DNA of 64,000 nt, taken from NCBI RefSeq assembly GCF_003473485.1, contig NC_053042.1:42629262-42693261 (forward strand), in the 5' to 3' direction. Numbering within the stretch: the first letter of the stretch is position 1; the number at the start of each line of letters is the position of its first letter. This document shows, one piece after another, positions 47,226 to 59,330 of this stretch. A program made the position numbers and the translations under genes. This DNA comes from Medicago truncatula. Its lineage: Eukaryota; Streptophyta; Magnoliopsida; Fabales; Fabaceae. The notes below the pieces were generated by a model. The model was not told the DNA's origin. It worked only from the letters and a program-made list of their open reading frames with translations, and did no database searches.

Positions 47226-49408
47226 TAGAAAATAAGTAGGTTAATGATTTATATAAAAGGGAGAGTTAGAATTAGAAAATAACAATACGTGAAAACAGTT
47301 TTTGGGAGAAAAGGGAGAAACCAAGATAAGAGAAGAGTCGAGAAGAGAAAGCGGTAGAAACTTGTGATCATCTAACCTAAGGTAAGGGTGAAACTAACCT
47401 TCTTTAATCATAAGTATGTAATCCTGAAAAAGGGTTTAATCTTGTAGTTGTTAATAGGTTTTGATGTTGTAGAATTAGGGTTTGAAACTAAAAGTGATCG
47501 TAGAAAGAGTAGATAAACTGATGAATTAGGTTGATAATTGGTGAATTTCTAAAATAATGTTTTGGGTCAAGTTTTATATGGTTTGAGTGCCTTATCATGT
47601 ATAGAAATGGTTGGACAAGTTTTGGAATCAAATTTGGGCATTGGGAAGTCAAAATTGGGATTTTGGGGTGAAAAATGGGTTTTTCCCGAGAGCTGCACAT
47701 TGACAGCATCTTCTGTTTCATGTTCTTGCGTCTTTTTCACACGTTTTTGTTTTGAATTGGCCTTTAGTGTAAACATGAAAGTTGTAGATAATTTTGTTAG
47801 CTTTCGAATGGCTTTGGTTTGATTTGAAAATGATTTTTGATTTTTGAGGTATGATGAAAATACTCCAAAGAGGTCTTAGTGAAATTTTATGAAAATTCAG
47901 CATAACCGTTTCTAAGTCAATCCAAAACTTAGAGAATAATTACAAAACTCAAAACTAGAAGTACTAGGAGTTTAATTAAGGGGGTTTAAGAGTATTTAAC
48001 CTATGTTGTGATGGATCTAATTGGTTTGACGTGGATATCTTTGTTGGATAAGTTGAAATACATATATTATATGAATGTTGTTGTTGAATAATTTGAAATA
48101 CATATATTATATGAATGTTGTTGTTGAATAATTTGAGGTACATATATTATGTGAATATTGTATGATATAGAAATAATGTTGTTATACCATCCAAGTGGTT
48201 ATTATTAATGTTGCTATGATTCAAGTTGTTGTATGTTGCTGTTTCTGCTGTTATTGATTATTAAATCATTAAGTTGCATATGTTGGTCAAAGTTGTAAGT
48301 TGTTATTCCAAGATATTGGAGTCATATGAGTTGTTGAAGTTGTCTAAGTTGTAAGTTGTTGAGTCCATGCATACTCATTTGAAGTTGAGGGTTTGATGTT
48401 CTGTGAGCTTTTGCTCTTACGTTGAGGACTTGATGCTCTGTGAGCTTTTGCTCTTATGTTGAGGGCTTGATGCCTTGTGAGTGTATTTATGCTCTTTATG
48501 TTGAGGGCTTGACGCCCTGGTTGGTACCACATGCATGATTAAGAAGTTGAAGTTGCATATGTTGAGTTTAAGTTGTAGAAGTCGCATTGTCGTTGTCGTT
48601 AAGTTGTCATTTATCAATGAGTTGTTAATAAAGAACTATGTGAAGTATTAATATTTATTAATCGTTGTTGTTTATGTTGTTATATGATGATGTGAAGTAT
48701 ATGATGTTATAAGATGATGTTATGATGTGAAGTATATGATGTTATAAAATGATGTTTATGATGTGATGATTATGTTGTTATATGATGATGTTTATGATTT
48801 GATTATTATGTGCTATATGATGTTGTATATAATGTGATGAATATGAAGTTAATGATGATTTTTTTTGAACAAGAAGTTAATGATGATTAGAAGTTGATTG
48901 AGTTATTAATGAAGTCTTATATGAAGAGTTAATGTTATTAATTGATGAAGTTTAAGTTGTTAAATGCATTTGATGAATTATATGCTTATTATTATTGAAT
49001 GTGAAATCTCACCCCATTCTGCTTGGAAATGTTGCCCTCACGATTGGGTAACTTGCAGGTAACCAAAAATAGTTGCGGTCGTGAGTGGATTCTCTCACGT
49101 GTGTCTTAGGTGCTCTGATACTTAACGAGATGATAATTTTGTTGTTGCTTTCTGTTCCTTACGTATAATTTTATGAAGTTTTATGAACATGTTGTTGGAA
49201 TAATTTTATGAGATTTTACCTTGAGGCCTTTGTGTCAAGGTTGTTTTAAACGTTGAAATAATTTCTGCTGCAATAAAATTTAATTTGATGATTGAGATAA
49301 TTAGTAATTTTACTATATTCAGATTTGAAAGAAGTGTAGCATCCTGTTTGAGTTGTTTTACTCTGATTTATGCAAAAAAATTCAAGTTGCGAAAACGGGG
49401 TGTTACCA
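46938..49408. mobile_element. Solo LTR, Ty3/gypsy type
   Basis: Starts TGTAACGCCC and ends GGGGTGTTACCA, inverted-like termini typical of large plant Ty3/gypsy (chromovirus, Tekay-like) repeats. Similar five-base flanks TCTCC and ACTCC stand on either side. A TATATAAAAGGG-like promoter word is at about 47249, and internal short repeats occur at 48060-48130 and 48360-48540 ('gttgagggcttgatg' unit) and in the 'tgatgtttatgatg' tract. No internal coding region or second LTR adjoins, so it is a solo LTR left by recombination. Age cannot be read from one LTR, but it is well preserved. The family assignment is inference. Confidence 0.72.
47185..47220. repeat. (AT)n microsatellite
   Basis: About 36 bases of AT repeats, inside the solo LTR. 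Confidence 0.9.
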
Positions 49409-50477
49409 ACTCCGACTGGAAAGTCTGTCAAAAGGTCACACCTGGCCTTGAAGAGCGCTTGAGTTTGGCCAAGAAATCCACGCAACAATTGTCCTCTCTA
49501 AACATATGTTGAAAAGAAATGTTAGGAATAAGCTCCTTTAAATAAAATAAAAAGTTTTGCTAACGAATGCACTAAGGACCTTGATTAAAGAATCTCTTAT
49601 TAGAAACTTTGTCTTGGAAATCCAAGGCTTTACTTTTGTCTCAGCAATAATTATACCACTTTTCAATGTAAACCTGCCTATTACAGAACTTTGAATGGGC
49701 ACTCGTTAACATTCTCCATTAAAAATTATCACTAGCAAGAACCGTATATGCGAGTGATTTGGATGTTGAAGAAGATTGAAGACTTTTAAAGAATATGTCT
49801 TGCAAATAACCTGCTAAATAAAGTTGTTATCAACATTAAATCATGATAAACCACAAATGACTTAGTAAAAAGCGCATCCCACAACTCCTCGTTAGAAAAG
49901 AAGCCAACCATCCAATCTCCCTTGTTGTCACGAAGAAAACCACCAAAACTAATGTTACGGGAAGTATCATAACTTCCACTAATATTCAACTTAACACATT
50001 TTTCACAACTTTCATCAATATTCAACTTAACACATTTATCTTGAGAGGAGTCCATTTTACGATATGACGATTAATTTGGTGCTAGAAGAAGTGAAATATC
50101 AAAAAAAGTTAGATCGTTATATTAGTCTATAAAATGAAGGACATTTTAGGTTTTCCACCAAGAAGTCTTATTCAAATGTGACCACAATGGTCAAAATTTT
50201 CAAACATGATGACACTTTCACACTCTAGCAATGACACAAAACTAAACCACTAAATCCTTTCCAATCCTTTCCCAAAGCAAAACCCAGAAAAAGAAAGAAT
50301 AAACACACAAGACACACAGGGATAGTTGTAAACAGTACCAAACTCTCCCACTGATTCAACTTCCTCATGCAAGCACACACTTCACTTCCCCAATTCAAAA
50401 TCCCCCCTTTTCCTTTTTGAATCCAATCCAAATTCCCTTAGATCCATCTCATCCCAAAAATCCCCCCTTTTTCTTCA
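49409..50477. other. Intergenic between solo LTR and receptor kinase
   Basis: Apart from the RNase H fragment, no gene is seen. The stretch 50240-50477 (C-rich, 'ccccccttttcc') should be the promoter and 5' UTR of the kinase gene. Confidence 0.4.
49750..50055 (-). pseudogene. RNase H (RVT_3-type) fragment
   Basis: The minus-strand frame ends in VKLNISGSYDTSRNISFGGF, LRDNKGDWMVGFFSNEELWD and ALFTKSFVVYHDLMLI, which follows the RNase H pattern of plant LINEs and of stand-alone 'RNase H-like' genes (strand with DGS, GG-x-LRD, then the helix). The first catalytic Asp is Ser here and the helix Glu is not visible. The N-terminus holds an internal duplication (CVKLNIDESCEK, CVKLNISGSYD). It is too short to be active; a LINE or gene remnant. 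Confidence 0.55.
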
Positions 50478-53400
50478 ATGGGTAATTATACTTTTCATTA
50501 CAACAATAACCAATCTTAATTTAATGCCTCATCATACTATATGATATATATTTACGCTGATTCAGTATTTTTCACAATTGATGCAGGTGGGTTTGAAATG
50601 GGTCAATGCATATTGCTGAAAAGAGTGTTTGTGTTCTTATTTAGTACAGTGTTTATAGTTGAATGTGGTGCATATGATACAACACTAGAAGCTTCTCATT
50701 TATCTATTTCCCCTATGCATGCAATTCCTTCTGTTATGGCTCATCCACCATTGTCCCCTTATCTTTCCAGTAAGCCATTACACTCTTTTGCAATAAAAAG
50801 AAAATTATGGGTCTGTTTACTTTCTATAAATATTTTCAATTTTCATTCTCAAAAATACTAATTTGTTTTAGGGTTAAATACGGATCTGCCGTGTCAGCTT
50901 CCGTTAATGGGAGTTAATTAGTTGGGATTAATTTTGAAGGCGGAAAAGTTTATAGGGATCATCATTCAATGAAATTTTTTAGAGGGACTAAAAATGAAAA
51001 TTGATGTATTTAGAAGGATCAAAAAGATATTTAACCGTTTATTTTAAATTGCTAACAATAAGATGATGGACTCCGTTGTGAGTTGTGACATAGAAAAGAT
51101 GGAAGCCTTTGTAGGAAGACTGCATTTTTGGAAATAATGGAAACTTTTGAAAATGGTTAGCATTTTCTTTTACAATTTTTTATTTGGTAAAAGAAAATGC
51201 TGGGAAAAATACTGAATCTTGTTTTTTGTAATCTTTTTTTAAGTTTAAGTGAAAATGAAAAATCAAAGAATGCTAGTAAAGGGATTTTTTTTTTCCCGAT
51301 TTCTAATGCTGCTTTCCATTAATTAGAATATGTTGTTGTAAATTTGTTTTGCTATATGACTTAGTATGATTTTTTTATTCGACCAGATTGTTGTCAAAAA
51401 GACATGGTGTTGAAACGAGGTAGTGAAGGCTGCCATTGTGTTTTTCCTATAAAGTTAGACCTGCTACTTTTGAATGTCTCGGAAAACCCCGACTGGAATC
51501 TTTTTCTTGATGAATTGGCCGCACAATTGGAGATGCGTGCTACAGAAATTGAGCTGATAAACTTTTATGTGCACAGCTTATCGACTTGGAATATATCAAT
51601 GTATATCACTCCGCGAAAAGAGATCAGTTTCTCTGCCAAGGAAGCATCTAAAATAAACTCCTCCCTTTTATTTCATAAGGTTCGACTAGACAGTAGATTC
51701 GTGGGTGATTACAGGGTTCTCAATTTGACCTGGTTTAAACCTCCAACTCCTTCTAAAGGTAAATTGGTCTGAATTTCTGAAATATGTCACCACAGATTGT
51801 GATCTTTTGGTGTTCATAATATTTGAAAAGTACTTGCAATGAGATCATCATTGTACAAAAAATATATAGTCAATTTTTTTCTCACTTGGTATTGAAACCT
51901 TTGTTATGTATGTAATCTTGCTGTTTTAAAAACTTAGACTGTATTATTTTCATGTATATGGATTACTTGTCCATTTGTTTTGTTTCATTGTTACTTCACT
52001 TCTATGCGGTTAGGAAAGAAAGAAAAATATATTTACTCACCATGGCTTCTTGACTTATTCTGATTTTTCCTGCTAGCCCAAATCTTGTAATTCTGATGCT
52101 CATGAAAATCTTATGCTGCATTGTTCTTTATCAAACTTAAATCTGGATTTTTGACTGTACATAGTTAAATATTTATGTCATAGCAATGCTTAGAAGATTT
52201 TAGCCATCATAGATTTGCACCTTGTATACGTTCACCGTTAAAAGATGTTACTGCCTCTCAGTCTTCCTTGTTCCCGAATTTTATATAACTCATTTAGTTA
52301 GTCATGTTTAATTTTATAGCAACATTACTGAATACTGTTAGGTTTTTTGCTCATTCAAAGCTTTAGACCATTTAAGCAACTGCATCTATTTTGCATAGTA
52401 CCGGAGACTTTTCTGTGACTACCGATAGAAGTTGAATAGCAATCATGTGCCTCCTTCTGGGGGTGGATCCCTGGATAGTGGGTCTAAGAATAAATACCTA
52501 TGCATTTATGTATTATAATGTATCTTTGCATTCTACTGCAGCTCCTACTTTTGCTGCATCAACTGTGAAAACTCCTGAGAGACGAGTACCTACAGCTACA
52601 TCATCGAGTACTTCAGACAGGGGAAGGCATTCAAATTTGCTTGTTATCCTTGGAATTGTTACTGGGATACTCATCATGTCCATTATCTGTGTACTTATAC
52701 TTTGTTTATGCACGCTGAGGCCAAAAACAAAAAGACCTACAGAAACTGGCAAGTTTTCTAGTTGTGATTGTTATTGTATTTATTTTTCATTTTTGCATTT
52801 CTATAACAGCATTCTATTGGTGAAAACTGCTATAAGTTATACACTTGGTCACCTTTCTTGATTTGGATATCATAAAGGCAGTGAGTGTAACAGTTAAATC
52901 GAGGCAAATTGGGTTCCTTTCAAAGAAAAACTACTTCATGACACAAGCAGTTTATGGATAGAAAGTTTTCTGGACTGAAGCAAATTCATTGCTTTTATTT
53001 AGCACAAGTATTTTCAAAGAAGTTTGTAGACTAGAGAAATTTTTATTAGATTTGAATTTGAACCTGTATGAATTTTTTGTGATTGATCAAGAAACTTGAT
53101 TAAGTGTACAATTTTATCTATTGAATTGGGACTAGAAAATTGATGCACACTTACAAACAATATTATTTCTATTATCGTCTGTAAAATGTGTGGTATATAC
53201 TTTGATGCCTGCTACTGACACTTTGCTTTATTTCCTGCAGAAAAGCCAAGGATAGAACATGTAGTTTCATCTGTTGCATCACATCGCCACCCAACCAGTA
53301 CACGATTTATTTCTTATGAAGATCTTAGAGAAGCAACAAATAATTTTGAACCAGCAAGTGTACTTGGAGAAGGAGGTTTTGGTAGAGTTTTTAAAGGTGT

Positions 53401-54753
53401 TTTGAATGATGGAACTGCTGTTGCGATTAAGAGGCTTACTAATGGAGGGCAGCAGGGTGACAAAGAGCTTTTGGTTGAGGTTGAGATGCTTAGCCGGCTG
53501 CATCACCGTAACCTTGTAAAACTAGTTGGATACTATAGCAATCGTGACTCATCACAAAACCTACTTTGCTATGAGCTTGTCCCAAATGGAAGTTTGGAGG
53601 CCTGGCTTCACGGTATTGTAATTTCTCGAATAATGGGTTCAGTTTTTTAATCTTGAATGACCTGTTACATTGATAGTTATTTTCAGAAATAATTTCATTA
53701 TGCTTAATTGAAATTTTCCCTGATTTCCCTAGGTCCCTTGGGAATAAATTGCTCTCTGGATTGGGACACCAGGATGAAGATTGCACTTGATGCTGCAAGA
53801 GGACTTGCTTACCTGCATGAAGATTCACAGCCATGTGTCATACACAGAGATTTCAAGGCATCTAATATATTGCTTGAGAACAACTTTCATGCTAAAGTTG
53901 CTGATTTTGGTCTAGCTAAACTAGCACCTGAAGGCAGAGTTAATTATCTGTCTACTCGAGTTATGGGCACATTTGGGTTAGTTTCATTCTTTTCTTTCTT
54001 TCACTTTTATTTCCGTTTGATCTATAGTGAAGATTTAAGATGAAATGAAACTATTATGTAGGTATGTAGCACCTGAGTATGCTATGACTGGACACCTACT
54101 CGTTAAAAGCGATGTTTATAGCTATGGGGTTGTCTTGTTAGAATTGTTGACCGGAAGGAAACCTGTGGAAATGTCACAGCCAACTGGACAAGAGAATCTT
54201 GTAACTTGGGTTAGATTCATAACTCAACATTTCCTCATTATTCTCATTCAGTTCAAACTCGAAAGCATTTCCACCTGGTTTCTGTTGGAAATGATTGGAA
54301 TATGAAACTAAATTCGTCCTTTGTAGTTTACACTTGATAGGTCATAGAAAATAATTTACCAAACTATACTTTCAGGCAAGGCCAATTCTTAGAGTTAAGG
54401 AGCAGTTAGAAGAACTTGCTGATCCAAGGCTTGGGGGAAGGTATCCAAAGGAAGATTTTTTCCGTGTTTGCACTATTGCTGCAGCCTGTGTTGCACCTGA
54501 AGCAAATCAACGACCTACAATGGGGGAAGTGGTACAGTCACTTAAAATGGTTCAGCGCATCACAGAAAATTATGATCCTGCATTACCGTCATCCAACACA
54601 AGGCCCAACCTGAGACAGTCCTCTGCCACTTATGACTCTGATGGGGCATCTTCAATGTTTTCTTCTGGTCCTTATTCTGGTCTAAGTGCCTTTGACTATG
54701 ATAACATTTCTAGGACAGCTGTTTTCTCTGAAGATCTTCATGAAGGACGATGA
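50478..54753 (+). CDS. Receptor-like serine/threonine kinase (At4g02010-like)
   Basis: Exons: 50478-50481, 50587-50769, 51387-51758, 52542-52748, 53241-53612, 53733-53976, 54062-54209 and 54376-54753, giving 635 residues. The first four-base exon (ATGG) is a guess that keeps frame with GGFEMGQC; the safer start is the in-frame ATG at 50598 ([20 protein letters not shown]). A signal peptide, an ectodomain with [20 protein letters not shown], one membrane helix ([20 protein letters not shown]) and a kinase follow: [10 protein letters not shown] (G-loop), VAIKRL (Lys), [14 protein letters not shown] (RD catalytic loop), VADFGLAK and [10 protein letters not shown]. The C-terminal tail [20 protein letters not shown] ends EDLHEGR, diagnostic as I remember it of the At4g02010 group. 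It should signal at the plasma membrane; the ligand is unknown. Intron 4 uses a GC donor (ACTG/GCAAGT). Confidence 0.93.
50868..51042. mobile_element. MITE in intron 2 of receptor kinase gene
   Basis: TTTTAGGGTTAAATACGG at left and, inverted, AACGGTTAAATATCTTTTTG at right share the GGTTAAATA core. The interior has 'gagggactaaaaatgaaaa', a phrase common in legume 'ggtccct' MITEs. Short, non-coding, probably internally deleted. Confidence 0.5.
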
Positions 54754-55045
54754 ATGTAGTTTGAAATGCAAGCTAACCATGAACCGGCAAACAATCCAAA
54801 TGTTTTTACATCTTAATTTAGAGATCTGTTATTTATCATGGCTGAAGGTGGATGGAACCATACCCGATGGGCAATGAAGGTTTATATGTGTTGTTGCTGG
54901 TTCGCTAGGAAGGGGATTCTTCTGTTGTCGTTTTCGCCATCCTCCACGGTAAACCACAGTCCTGTTCTCCCTTAAGTGACAGTAGTTCCAAGTGGATAAA
55001 ATTTTGTACATATGTGCATTGTAGTATGTTACTTTGTTTTTCAGA

Positions 55046-57146
55046 TCTATATACTAATAAGAAAGTAAATGTCCATTGAATTTACCATTTTGCCCCTATA
55101 AGGGGCAATTTGGTAATCTACTTATTGGTTAAGTTTTTTTTTTTAAAATGGCCTATGAATTTCCCTTTTTGCCCCTAACCAATTTTTTTTAATTATTTTC
55201 TAATTTTTATATTTTTAATAACTTTTAATTATTTTCCAATTTTTATATTTTTAACTTTTTCAATTTTTTATCCCAAATTCAGTTGTTTCTACATTGCCGT
55301 TGTGGGAGATTAAGGTATCGTTTGACCCGACATTTTTCAAACTTCTCTACAGTTTTAAAGAGAAGTTAGGTCAAACACAATATCAATTAAGTACTTACTA
55401 AAAAAAATACTTTTTTTGAACGCATAAAATTGAATGGAATGAGCTTTGACCAGAAGGTGTTGAATGTTACTTTAAAAAACTACTTCTCGACAATTTATTT
55501 CACAAACATCTCTTTTCAACTTACGCCGAGAACCTTTTCTTTATTTTTTAATATTATATATTTTTTTTAACAATGGCCTATGAATTTTCTAACCAATTTT
55601 TTTTAATTATTTTATAATTTTTATATTTTTAATAACTTTTAATTATTTTCCAATTTTTATATTTTTAACTCTTTCAATTTTTTCTCCCAAATTCAGTTGT
55701 TTCTACATTTCCGTTGTGGAAGATTAAGGTATCGTTTGACCCGACATTTTTCAAACTTCTCTACATTTTTAAGAAGTTAGGTCAAACACAATATCAATTA
55801 AGTACTTACTAAAAAAAGTACTTTTAAAACAAATAGGTTAAATCTAGGGTTAATATTGCATCACCGGTTAACATTTAGAAATAAGAGATGACATTTTGCA
55901 TAAATTAAATATAGGGTTAATATAGTAAAGTCACACGAAAAAATTAGGTTAAATCTAGGGTTAATATTGCGTCACGGGTTAACTTTTATAAATAAGAGAT
56001 GACATTTTGCATAAATTAAATCTAGGGTTAATATAATTTGTTTAGTAAAATTAAGGAGAAAAATTAGAAGCGATTTGTTCATTTTGATTTCCCTAACAAT
56101 TAACGTTAACATTTTGATTAAATTAAATAGTGTTAATACAATAAAATTAAGTAAAGAAGTTAGGTTAATTCTAGGGCAAAATTTTGCGTCTGGGTTAACT
56201 TTAAGAAATAAAATAAAATAGGTTAAGTATAACAAGACGGGTTAACATTTATAAGTAAGAGATTAAGTTAAGTATAGTTAGACGGGTTAACGGTTATTCC
56301 TTTCCAAAAAAAACATCATATAATTGGGAACATATATACTTTTATTTTACTTTAGATAAACATTAAATGCAAAAGTGTGGAGGGAAAAATTAGGTTAAAA
56401 TTAGAGATGACATTTTGCATAAATTAAACCTAGGGTTAATATAGTAAAGTCGCACGAAAAAATAGGTTAAATCTAGGGTTAATATTGCATCACGGATTAA
56501 CATTTAGAAATAAGAGATGACATTTTACATAAATTAAATATAGGGTTAATATAGTAAAGTCACACAAAAAAATTAGGTTAAATCTAGGGTTAATATTGCG
56601 TCACGGGTTAACATTTAAAATTAAGATATGACATTTTGCATAAATTAAATCTAGGGTTAATATAGTAAAGTCACACGAAAAAATTAGTTTAAATCTAGGG
56701 TTAATATTGCATCACGGGTTAACGTTTATAAATAAGAGATGACATTTTGCATAAATTAAATCTAGGATTAATATAATTTGTTTAGTAAAATTAAGGAGAA
56801 AAATTAGAAGCGATTTGTTTATTTTGATTTCCCTAACAATTAACGTTAACATTTTGATTAAATTAAATAGGGTTAATACAGTAAAATTAAGCAAAGAAGT
56901 TAGGTTAAATCTTGGGCAAAATTTTGCGTTCGAGTTAATTTTAAGGAATAAGATATTATAATAGTTGTTATGTTATTTTTCATGTAGTTTTTAGGCTCTA
57001 TGTTGCAAAATTTTGGTTTACGCAGCTTTGATTTTCACATTTATAAATGACAACAATTTTCTGTAATTTATAAGATTTTTTCCTTCGAAACTAAATTTTA
57101 AAAAAATACGTTATTCAACCCGTGCGAAGCACGGGTTTGTAACTAG
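55046..57146 (+). mobile_element. Non-autonomous Helitron, second copy of the family
   Basis: Begins TCTATATACTAATAAGAAAG after an A (55045) and ends with hairpin ACCCGTGC-GAA-GCACGGGT plus TTTGTAACTAG before a T (57147), meeting all Helitron end rules. 5' and 3' ends match the element at 4773-8529. The left part has a duplicated block (about 55260-55395 and 55680-55815) containing CTACATTGCCGTTGTGGGAG-like words that also occur twice in the other Helitron. The right part (55838-56940) is a run of tandem and interleaved repeats of a unit near 107 bases beginning AGGTTAAATCTAGGGTTAAT, and block 55930-56200 recurs at 56670-56940. No gene content. It inserted between the kinase 3' end and PMEI unit 1. 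Confidence 0.85.
55838..56940. repeat. Tandem repeat array inside Helitron
   Basis: Units of about 105-115 bases carry AGGTTAAATCTAGGGTTAAT, then 'gcgtcacgggttaac', 'ataagagatgacattttgca' and 'agtaaagtcacac'; I count about six. The array includes a larger 740-base repeat period. The AGGGTTA core resembles telomeric DNA but the unit is far longer. Confidence 0.8.
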
Positions 57147-57149
57147 TTG

Positions 57150-59330
57150 ACTTTAGAAAAAATAATCTTAATTAAAAAGAAAAATCCGTATTGTTTCAAT
57201 ATCATTTTTGGCTTCCTCAATTTATCCATATTATCATCATAACCAGATATATGCCCTTTAGGTGGTATATTATTCAGGCTCAGTAGGAAATATGTGGTCT
57301 ATATTAAGGCCTAAAATTATCATACTTTAAAGAATTGTAAAATTTATTATTGATTTAAATTATTAAAAATAATTTCTATGAATACAATAATGATTTTTTT
57401 GAAGAATATGAATACAATAATGACGTTGATTGGTTTCAAATTTTTATCTGAATATATAATATTTTATTCTTTATTTTTGTATTATTGATCGCTTATATAT
57501 TATATATTCCAATTTTTTGTTCTATATATGCTGATAAATTATCATTCCCCTTATCTCCTAATTTTGTATTACTAAATTACACAGTCTATCATGCAATGAG
57601 AGGAATGTTAGTTAGAATTATAAAACTTGAATCGTAAATTTAGAAAAATTAAATAAAGGTGAATTAGTTTGTTGTATTAAATTTCAATTTTAGATCATTT
57701 AGTTTACCAAGCCAACCTGTCTCTCTATTTTATAATATTTTTCAAACTTTGTGTTTTTACCTCTCCAAATGAAATAAATGAAGGTAATTATAAATGGAGT
57801 GGATACTAACTATGTGTAAGGTTCTATGTATTTGTACGGACGACAATTAATGTCAAGAGTACCGGCCTTTTTTTTTTTGTTTTGACAGAAAGAATACCAA
57901 CCTTTTAGGTTGCTATTATTATGCAGAATCTAATGAGAGCCTATAATCAAAAACTGCAAAGGTGCCAAAATTTGTGTGGAAATTCTCTTTCCACCTACAA
58001 CAATAAAACCCAACCCTTACAACCTGAGTTTCACCGTCTCTCTTTGTCTCTGCTCTTTGAATATTTTTTGAAGAGAAGAGACAATGGATTCTAGGTTCAA
58101 TAAAAGCCTCCTTGTCATCCTATCCTTCTCTTCTCTTCTTCTATCTTCCAATGCCGTCCCATCAACTCACATTTCCACAAGTGTCCCAGCCCCAGCCCCT
58201 TCAATCCACTATGTTGATTACATTCTCCCGAAAAGAAAACCGAACGCTGGTATTGGTCTGTTTGAGAATTCTGTCCCGCTTAAAAAACAGAACTCTGCTT
58301 CCGTTTCTCCAGATGATTCCGATTTTCAGTTTGAAGATCCAAACTTGCTAGGATCCATTGCAGCAGACGTTGCCAAGAATGCTGATCCTGAGATCGTAAA
58401 ATTATGTGTCAACGGAGAAAATCCAGCTCTTTGTGCTGCAACCATTTCATCACTCTTGAAAGGTCCTTTTGACCCCCTCAAGGCACTTGAGATTGAGGTT
58501 GATTTCACCCTCAAACAAGCCAAGAGTGTAGCTGCTATCATTACAGCGTTGCTTAATGACCCTAACACCGACAAAAAAGCCATGAAAGCTCTTCAGATAT
58601 GCCAAATACAATACAATTCAATGCTGGATGCAATCAATGAGACAGTTGAGTTACTTGGACAACACAATGTCGTGGACTCTTTTTACAAGTTCAGTTCTGT
58701 GATATCATACAAAACTACATGTGAGGATGCTTTTGTGAAATCTCCTGGAGTTGAAATACCATTTTCTCAGGATTCACGTACTCTATTTGATTTGGGTGGT
58801 AATTGTTTGGGCATCATGAACACTTTAGTTAATAACCACAAGTTTTAAATTAATTGGTTCATGAAATGGGAGATCATGACATGGGAGGGAGAAGAAGGTG
58901 ATGACTGGTGAGGTTGTATGATTGTTAACACTATGTTTTGTACCATTTTCATATTGTTATATATGCAATGATACTATTATCATAATATATATTGATGACT
59001 AATATACATGCTTATACTATGATTGCAAGTTCATTAGAGACAAGCTTAACGTGTAATTGGCACGTCTGTCCTAAGAATAGATCAATATAATCATTTTACC
59101 AATTGCGTGCGTTTGAAGGAATCTTGTTTCTCCTAACCACTTCAATGCAATTGCTAGGCTTAGGCTATATATAAATATCCTAATTCTTTACAAGCAAACA
59201 ATAAGGAGGCTTACTACCTTTCAAAAAAAATAATAATAAGGAGGCTTGGTAGCAAAAAAAATGATATTTTTTGGTGATAAAAAAAAATGAAATAACAATA
59301 TGGATATATATGATCTTTCGTCATATAAAT
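57150..59330 (+). repeat. PMEI tandem duplication, unit 1
   Basis: From about 57180 this unit aligns with unit 2 (59454-61200): shared promoter phrases include TAGGTGGTATATTATTCAGG (unit 2 TAGGTGGTCTATAATTCAGG), GTGTACGGACGACAATTA, the 'tttccacctacaa' motif, the coding region and the 3' flank. Offset is about 2.27 kb in the distal promoter and 2.14-2.17 kb in the coding region, because of indels. Confidence 0.85.
58084..58848 (+). CDS. Plant invertase/pectin methylesterase inhibitor (PMEI), copy 1
   Basis: One exon, 254 residues. Signal peptide MDSRFNKSLLVILSFSSLLL with likely cleavage after SSNA. A variable Pro/Ser-rich linker (STSVPAPAPSIHYVDYILPK) precedes the PMEI domain, which starts near residue 95. 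The domain has the two N-terminal cysteines of the helical hairpin (IVKLCVNGENPALCAATI), then a second pair spaced as in the four-helix bundle (LQICQIQY and KTTCEDAF) and a fifth Cys (GNCLGIM). Domain length and the LxxCxxxYxxAxxxL-like helix fit the family. These secreted proteins bind and inhibit pectin methylesterases or acid invertases in the apoplast; sequence alone does not tell which. No TATA box is visible in the expected place. A near copy follows 2.1 kb downstream. Confidence 0.88.
   Translation: MDSRFNKSLLVILSFSSLLLSSNAVPSTHISTSVPAPAPSIHYVDYILPKRKPNAGIGLFENSVPLKKQNSASVSPDDSDFQFEDPNLLGSIAADVAKNADPEIVKLCVNGENPALCAATISSLLKGPFDPLKALEIEVDFTLKQAKSVAAIITALLNDPNTDKKAMKALQICQIQYNSMLDAINETVELLGQHNVVDSFYKFSSVISYKTTCEDAFVKSPGVEIPFSQDSRTLFDLGGNCLGIMNTLVNNHKF

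Noticed and set aside
55972-56235. Leu/Ile-rich minus-strand frames at 55972 and 56712, possible membrane protein
   Set aside because: They are translations of the Helitron's duplicated AT-rich repeat blocks, which explains why the two are alike.
55838-56940. Interstitial telomere-like DNA ('agggtta' words)
   Set aside because: The AGGGTTA words are about 50-100 bases apart in a longer unit and are not TTTAGGG arrays. They belong to the Helitron's internal repeats.
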